NCBI GenBank assembly: GCA_947034885.2
Contig: OX344751.2
Location: 11,656,001 to 11,720,000, forward strand
DNA from: Thuidium tamariscinum
Lineage: Eukaryota; Streptophyta; Bryopsida; Hypnales; Thuidiaceae
Reading direction: 5' to 3'
Length of the DNA stretch: 64,000 bases
The notes under the pieces are model-generated. The model was not told the DNA's origin. It did not search any database and was given only the letters and a program-made list of their open reading frames with translations. Positions 58,922-64,000 of this stretch are shown here, piece by piece (within the stretch, counting starts at the first letter, position 1; the number at the start of each line of letters is the position of its first letter). The translations under genes and the position numbers were made by a program.

Positions 58922-59098
58922 AAACAAAGCCTTTGCACTCCTTTGTGCATAAAACTTTGTAATCATATCAAGAATGCAATCTTTCACATGGCAACAAAGC
59001 CTTTGCATTCCTTTGTGCATAAAGCTTTGTGATCATATCAAGAATGCAATCCCTCACATGGCAACAAAGCCCTTGTACTCTTTTGAGTATAAAAGATA
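58922..59098 (+). repeat. Tandem repeat, period 70, about 2.5 copies
   Basis: The unit begins ACAAAGCCTTTGCA and contains TCCTTTGTGCATAAA, TTTGTAATCATATCAAGAAT and TCACATGGCA. Copies start near 58924, 58994 and 59064. Copies 1 and 2 differ at only a few positions; copy 3 is partial and diverged. Confidence 0.85.
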
Positions 59099-60003
59099 TT
59101 GAATTTCAAAGATGTACAAATCAAAAAATAGAAAATTAATTTTACTTTATTTTGGTTGTAGCAATGGCATAGGGCTCATTAGTTAAATTTAAACTTAACA
59201 TTAGAAAAAATATAAATATTTTGTAAAATTTTTTATTGATAATATTCGCTAGTACAATAATAGATCTATACAATAATCCAACCATATAGATATGTACTAG
59301 AAATCCTAAGCATAATTCAACTTTTGATTGAAAGTCTTCCTTCAATTATTATTCTAAATAAGATTTCATAACACATCTTCAAAGTTTGGGAAATTTGCAT
59401 AGGTAAATCAATTCATTTCTACCAACTACCTATTCCATCAATCCAACATGCTCCAAAATTCATCTAAATTCCTTCATTTCTTAACAAAATTATTGCATTT
59501 ATGCCAACAAGGAATGATTGGTAAATTCTTTAGTGGTGATACTTAAGTACTATTGGATACAAGGGAAGGTAGTTATGAGTTGATTATAGAAAATTTGTGA
59601 CTTCACTCTTTTGGTAATTTTGAAGTTTCAAAGTAGACTACTTCAAAAATTCCCATAAATAATAGTTTTAATTAAAAAAATTACAAATCCACTTGGGTTT
59701 GATTCATGATATTTAGATTGCAAATTAGGGTGGTAATAAGAAGCTTGTCTACCTTCCCCCAAGTCCTTGACTCCGATTTGTAGCCAGTTAAGCCGTTTCT
59801 CTGTAAACGATTTTTAAAATTTTCATTTTAGTTTAAATTCCTGAATCCAGAGCCGTGAAAGAGTGAACGATCAAAACTAGCTTTCAGTGTGTTGGGCTCT
59901 GGTCTGCCTTTAGCCTCATCACCATCTCCAACTGCTGTTGCCTGCTGATTTTGCTGCAATTTGCACCACCAGAAGGTGAATTTGCACATTCAGTAAGTCA
60001 GCA

Positions 60004-61585
60004 ATGGAGACATCGCTCCGCTACAACAACCTTGACAACCACCTGCTCCTGCACGCCAAGGAAAAGTTCCTCCTTGACAAATCCTTCTTCTTCCAGGTAC
60101 CCAACTCATCACAATTGCTTGTGGGGATTGGCTTTTAGGGTTTGGGTGCATTTCTGCCGAAGATTATGGTTTAGCAGCTGGGAAGATGGAAGAGGTTTCA
60201 AGCGGGAGAATTCGTATTGGTGACTGTTCAATTGAAATGAGCAGTGTCACAGTGTTCACAGTGTCTATAAGAGTTGCCAATTTTGGTTGTAGATGTTCTT
60301 GGTGTTTGCGAATTGAAAGGATATCTAGGTTGTGTATGATTGCTGTGAGTTTGCAACTGGTGGAGGTTGTGTTTCGCTCGTTACCTTAATTTACACCGTA
60401 TATGACGAGGGGCGGTTGTGGACGAGGTTAATGGCAATGCAGGAGTATGTCAAATCTTCAGCCGTTGATTCTAAGTATGCTAAATGACCAGAGCAGTCGA
60501 ACCTCGGGCAGTTCGTCCTCTTCTTCGTATTTGTCTTCAATACCTCCTTTAGAAGGGTTCATTTTAGGGTTCCATTTTGGTTCTTGCCGATCAAAAACTG
60601 GTTTCACCGTACTGTTTTGTATTGTACTGTCTGAATGGTGTCGCCTTCTTGATTGGTGTCAGGTGCATGGAAAGCTGAATGCTCATACAGGAGCTGCTCA
60701 TGGAATTGCTCAGCTGAAGCGCAAATTTTTTCCTGAGGTACGTAAAATCACACATGAGCTAAATGTCGGAGACCACAAAATGACACATCTTCCAAAGAAG
60801 CATGCGCCTAATTATCCAACTCAAATAGAATTGTCCGACTTCTCATCTATTTTTTCAAATTTTTTTTGCAATTGCTTCTGATCCAGACCTTTGGAACTGG
60901 CTTCCTCCTATGCAGCTGTTGACGAGCTTTGATGTAGGGGCGAAGTTCGACTCGCTGCTCCGAGAGTTTACTTACGACATTCAAGGGAAGAAGACTTTGC
61001 CGGTTTCCGACAATGGCTTGCTAAGTGTCGACTTGAAAGGCGGCTACAATTTCAATCCCGGCAGTAGAAAGGTGGGCAATCTATTTATCTTATAATCTAC
61101 GAGTCCCTGAGCTCTTGACTAGGAGCCTTTTGTATGCAGTCAGATCACTATTGACGAGGGCTACGCGTTTCGCTCTTGTTATCTTAAATGTGATTGAATG
61201 CTAATCTGACAAGGAATTTATATTTTGGGAAGCAGGGACTGCCGAGGGGTTTCATCGAACTCAGTTACAAGGTTTTTAATTTCACAGAAGATCAGGATTT
61301 GAAGGTGAAGATTGGCTATAATGCTTTCAAGCAGGTCAGTGTTGAATGTTTTTACTTCCTTTCAATTGGTCCTACTCTGTAGGTCAGTCATGTTGATTCC
61401 ACTAATTAGGATCGAGCAAGAGCATCTAGCAGGTTATTGTGCATATTAGACGTTTTACATTGCAGTTCTTTATTAATAGTTGGTTGGTGATTATGCAACA
61501 GACGCCATACTTTCAGATTAGGGAAAACAACTGGACGCTGAACCATGAGCTCAACGGCGGTTGGAGTGTACTTTACGATTTATGA
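60004..61585 (+). CDS. OEP21: Chloroplast outer envelope pore protein 21 (OEP21)
   Basis: Five GT-AG exons (60004-60096, 60663-60737, 60916-61071, 61236-61334, 61502-61585) give 168 residues, close to the family's usual 175-180. It begins METSLRYNNLDNHLLLHAKE, contains KKTLPVSDNGLLSVDLKGGY, YKVFNFTEDQDLKVKIGYNA, and ends TPYFQIRENNWTLNHELNGG WSVLYDL, all at the positions expected for OEP21. It has no transit peptide, signal peptide or hydrophobic helix, as expected for a beta-barrel inserted directly into the outer envelope. The family forms an anion-selective, ATP- and triose-phosphate-regulated channel for phosphorylated carbohydrates. All internal introns fall between codons. The start is the only in-frame ATG before METSLRY. 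The gene stands alone. Confidence 0.95.
60135..60143 (-). promoter_or_regulatory. Telo-box in the first intron of OEP21
   Basis: TTAGGGTTT (reverse of AAACCCTAA) lies 39 bases after the exon 1 donor. In plant genes this motif acts near transcription starts; here only motif and location support it. Confidence 0.3.
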
Positions 61586-63319
61586 TTTACAAGATTCAGA
61601 AGATTTTAAGGAGGTTTCAACCCTTTCTTTTGAGATTGTATTGGCTGATACTTTTACGTGTAGATTTTGCCTCTTCAATGGCCTCATCCATTTGACAAAA
61701 AACCCTCAAACTTCTCTTTGTTTTCTCGGAAGAGCCTTGGGAACGAGATGGGCGTCTATCGTAGATCGCAGGCTGCAAGAGTCTCAAGCGGTGATTATTT
61801 AGAATTCTTGAGTACAGATTATTGAACAATCTGTGCTGAGCACAAAAGACATGAAGAGACCTTCGAATAGTTCCTAGTGCAGATCTCGGAAGTTGTTGCC
61901 TTGTGGATGCGAAGGGTGCTGCTGACAAGCAATCCAGGTTTTCTCTCATTTACTTGGGCTCCGCAGTTGGGCTCCTATCATTGAAATCAAGTGGTATATA
62001 TTTTAGTGTTGTTGAACAATGACAGGTTTTGAAGAATGTAAGGCAGATTACATTATTTGCATCTCTATTAAGCATTTCGACATTTGTTGTTGGAGTGTGA
62101 ATTTTCGGTAATCAAAGTTGGGCCGCTGAGGGATCACTTTGGGTGTAAGAGCGAAGTGTATTGAGGACAAGTGTTATCACTTCAAAGTGGGAAGTTGTGT
62201 ATGACTATGATAGTATACAACCCCATTTCCATTTGAATATGAGACACATAGTCCTGGAAGGGCAACCAAGTTTGAATATGGTAACCGCTCTTGGTAGTGA
62301 CCCCTTTCCCAAATGAGCCTAAATTGCATTTTCTTTCTCCCTAAAGATGTAAGGTGATTGTTGTTGGGTGCATTCATTTTCAACACTTTGAAAATGCATA
62401 AGGTTCATAAGATTTCAAGAAATGCATCTAAAATATTCTTTTGACTTCCCAATAAGATCCAATGAAAAATTAGATAATTTTGGAATATGAATAATGTTTT
62501 TTCAAATGCATTTAGATGTAGTTACTTTAGATGGTTATCATTAAGGGGGGCCAATGTAGGAGATGGTAAAAGGTACAAATCATTCTAGTGTCTTTTAACT
62601 TCCATAAAGAAAATCATCCTATTTCCATTTTTTGATTTTGTCCTTATCTACCCCAAGGGGGTACAATTCATGACAAAAATGTATACCAAATGGACATGGA
62701 TTAAACCTAGAAGAATAAATTGGTGATTTATCACTGTAGAAATCATCATTTGGGGTATTGTGTGAATCATTTGTTGAAAATGTTAGTGCATTTGTTTCTA
62801 AAAAAGATATGTGTTCTCTTTGTACAATACAAACGAAACAAGGGGCATTTTTAGAAGTCAATGGAAATATGAAGAACACTTAATGTTTGAGGTCAAACTA
62901 ATACTATATCAACAACATCCTTTTGAGGTAAACATAGTTGTAATTCTTACAATTGTTGATTGTTTGTAGTAAGGTGTCACTGGTGGTAATGTAAAGACTT
63001 TTGAGGTCATAAACCCTATAAGAACAAACTGTAAACCATAGAAATAATCCTTTGTAAAAAAGTGTGAACCATCTATATTATAAAAATCAAAAGTGTTTAT
63101 TATAGGTCAAACTACTATGCAAAACTTCCCCTTTTTTGCACGAAATTCTAATGATGAACAATTGCACTCTTGTCTTACCATTACTAGAGAACTGTTGAAA
63201 ACCAAGACAAAACCAATACAAGTCTATTTGATCCAACATAAAAATGAGTTTTTGTAGTGAAATGCAATTTTATGAATCACATGAATAAGTTTTGTGTTGG
63301 TTCAATGTAAATCAATAGT
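61586..63319. other. OEP21 3' flank passing into AT-rich DNA
   Basis: GC-balanced to about 62160, then AT-rich. The longest frames (about 110 codons, minus strand 61949-61617) have no family features. No RNA gene is seen. Confidence 0.45.
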
Positions 63320-63525
63320 CACTACAAGAGAATGAGGTCTTTTAAGTAGTGTCTTAGACATCATGTCTTTTAAATAATGTCTTTTAATGCGTCTTTTAAG
63401 TAAAATTTTACTGAAAAGATAGTCTTTTTAGTAAAATTTTACTTAAAAGACGCATTAAAAGACATTACTTAAAAGACATGATGTCTAGGACACTACTTAA
63501 AAGACCTCATTCTCTTGTAGTGAGT
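63317..63525. mobile_element. CACTA-type MITE, 203 bp, TSD AGT
   Basis: The body is 63320-63522, a nearly complete foldback: the left end CACTACAAGAGAATGAGGTC is the exact inverse of the right end GACCTCATTCTCTTGTAGTG. It is flanked on both sides by AGT (63317-63319 and 63523-63525). The CACTACAAGA terminus and 3-bp duplication are the signature of CACTA (En/Spm) transposons. Internal TCTTTTAAGTA motifs repeat on both arms. No coding sequence is present. Its clean ends and duplication suggest a fairly recent insertion. Confidence 0.93.
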
Positions 63526-63539
63526 CTTCTACTATTTTG

Positions 63540-63760
63540 GACAATTTTTTGGGAATATCTTTAGAAAAATGAAGAATCTTTTGAAATTCCATAGAATTTT
63601 TTAGGAATCTCTTACAATCTCTTGAGAATGTTTTAATATTTTCAAGAATATTTTAGGAATCTATAAGAATCTTTTTGAATTTTAAAGAGTCATTTAAAAA
63701 TCTATTTAAAAATCTTTTGAAATCTTCTATAATCTTTTGAAATCAATTACAATTTTTTAT
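63540..63760 (+). repeat. Degenerate AATCTTTTGAAATC-type tandem repeat
   Basis: Many imperfect copies of GGAATCT, AGAATCTTTT and AATCTTTTGAAAT occur in about 220 bases. It is low-complexity and non-coding. Confidence 0.55.
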
Positions 63761-64000
63761 AAGGTATGAATTAAGAGTTTGAATTTTGATCAAATTTTTA
63801 ACAAATGTAATAATTTAATTTTGAATTTAATTTGAATCCATTTGTGATTCAAATAATAGAATGAAACTTCAAAATCTAAGGCAAATCTCATTTAATATTC
63901 ATGTAGAATTGAATTTGATTAGAATTAAAATTTATAATTAGATTGAATTTCTAACTTATATTTTAAAGTGTAATACAACAAGTATACATAGTGGATTTTA

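Larger units (their letters stand above)
56289..59760. other. AT-rich intergenic block with palindrome and tandem repeat
   Basis: No gene is recognised. It contains a run of A at 57004-57024, a run of C near 58690-58704, the 50-bp perfect palindrome at 58099-58148 and the 70-bp tandem repeat at 58922-59098. A 123-codon frame at 56910-57281 crosses the poly-A run and has no protein character. Confidence 0.5.

Noticed and set aside
58922..59098. CRISPR-like regular repeat
   Set aside because: Contiguous 70-bp tandem units with no spacers, in plant-type DNA.
61617..61949. 110-codon minus-strand frame downstream of OEP21
   Set aside because: Lies in the OEP21 3' flank, has no domain, and starts without supporting context.

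Overview
The window reads as a land-plant (streptophyte) nuclear chromosome. The genes have GT-AG introns and encode plant families: a chloroplast outer-envelope OEP21 porin, AIG1/IAN immune-associated GTPases, and a plant-type ankyrin plus double-BTB protein. GC-richer gene islands lie in long, very AT-rich blocks that hold no complete gene but are full of non-coding inverted-repeat elements. A seed-free plant (moss, liverwort or lycophyte) is my guess from the divergence of the proteins; the sequence does not settle this. I see no LTR retrotransposon, tRNA, rRNA, CRISPR array or prokaryotic signal.

Layout. 1-3413: an ankyrin/BTB-BTB gene on the minus strand, five exons visible, its 3' end off the left edge. 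3.9-15.7 kb: an AT-rich repeat block. 15.7-19.5 kb: a decayed AIG1 cluster, with a five-exon pseudogene on the minus strand and a stray copy of another AIG1 last exon on the plus strand. 19.7-31 kb: repeats. 31.1-31.6 kb: a short intron-less gene of unknown function with a TATA box; a broken copy of its 3' part lies at 42.1-42.5 kb. 32.6-42.1 kb: nested transposons plus a two-exon relic of a DEAH/RHA-type RNA helicase at 37.1-37.7 kb. 43.5-50.9 kb: the working AIG1 cluster, two head-to-head genes (minus strand 46124-43518, plus strand 48527-50889), followed by a decayed duplicate of the second gene's 3' end at 53.2-54.2 kb. 54.4-59.7 kb: AT-rich repeats. 60.0-61.6 kb: OEP21, five exons. 61.6-64 kb: AT-rich, with a clean 203-bp CACTA-type miniature element.

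What stands out. (1) At least two abundant families of non-autonomous foldback elements are defined here by their termini. One is bounded by TTAA and begins CCCCTAAAGGACC, which resembles piggyBac or Kolobok target choice. The other begins GGGTGATTGCAAGAAACACTT and makes clear 4-bp target-site duplications (CACT, ACCT, TTAT, CAGA, ATGA at five copies). Elements are nested inside one another. (2) The AIG1 genes form a divergent pair, and an opposite-orientation, degraded counterpart sits about 30 kb away. One AIG1 lineage ends in a CaaX-like Cys-Thr-Ile-Ser tail that survives even in its pseudogenes, which suggests lipid anchoring; its neighbour lacks it. (3) A miniature element in intron 2 of the intact AIG1 gene has an empty counterpart in the pseudogene, so it arrived after the duplication.

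Exon boundaries were read by eye from splice signals, frame continuity and paralogue or family comparison. No alignment or database search was run.
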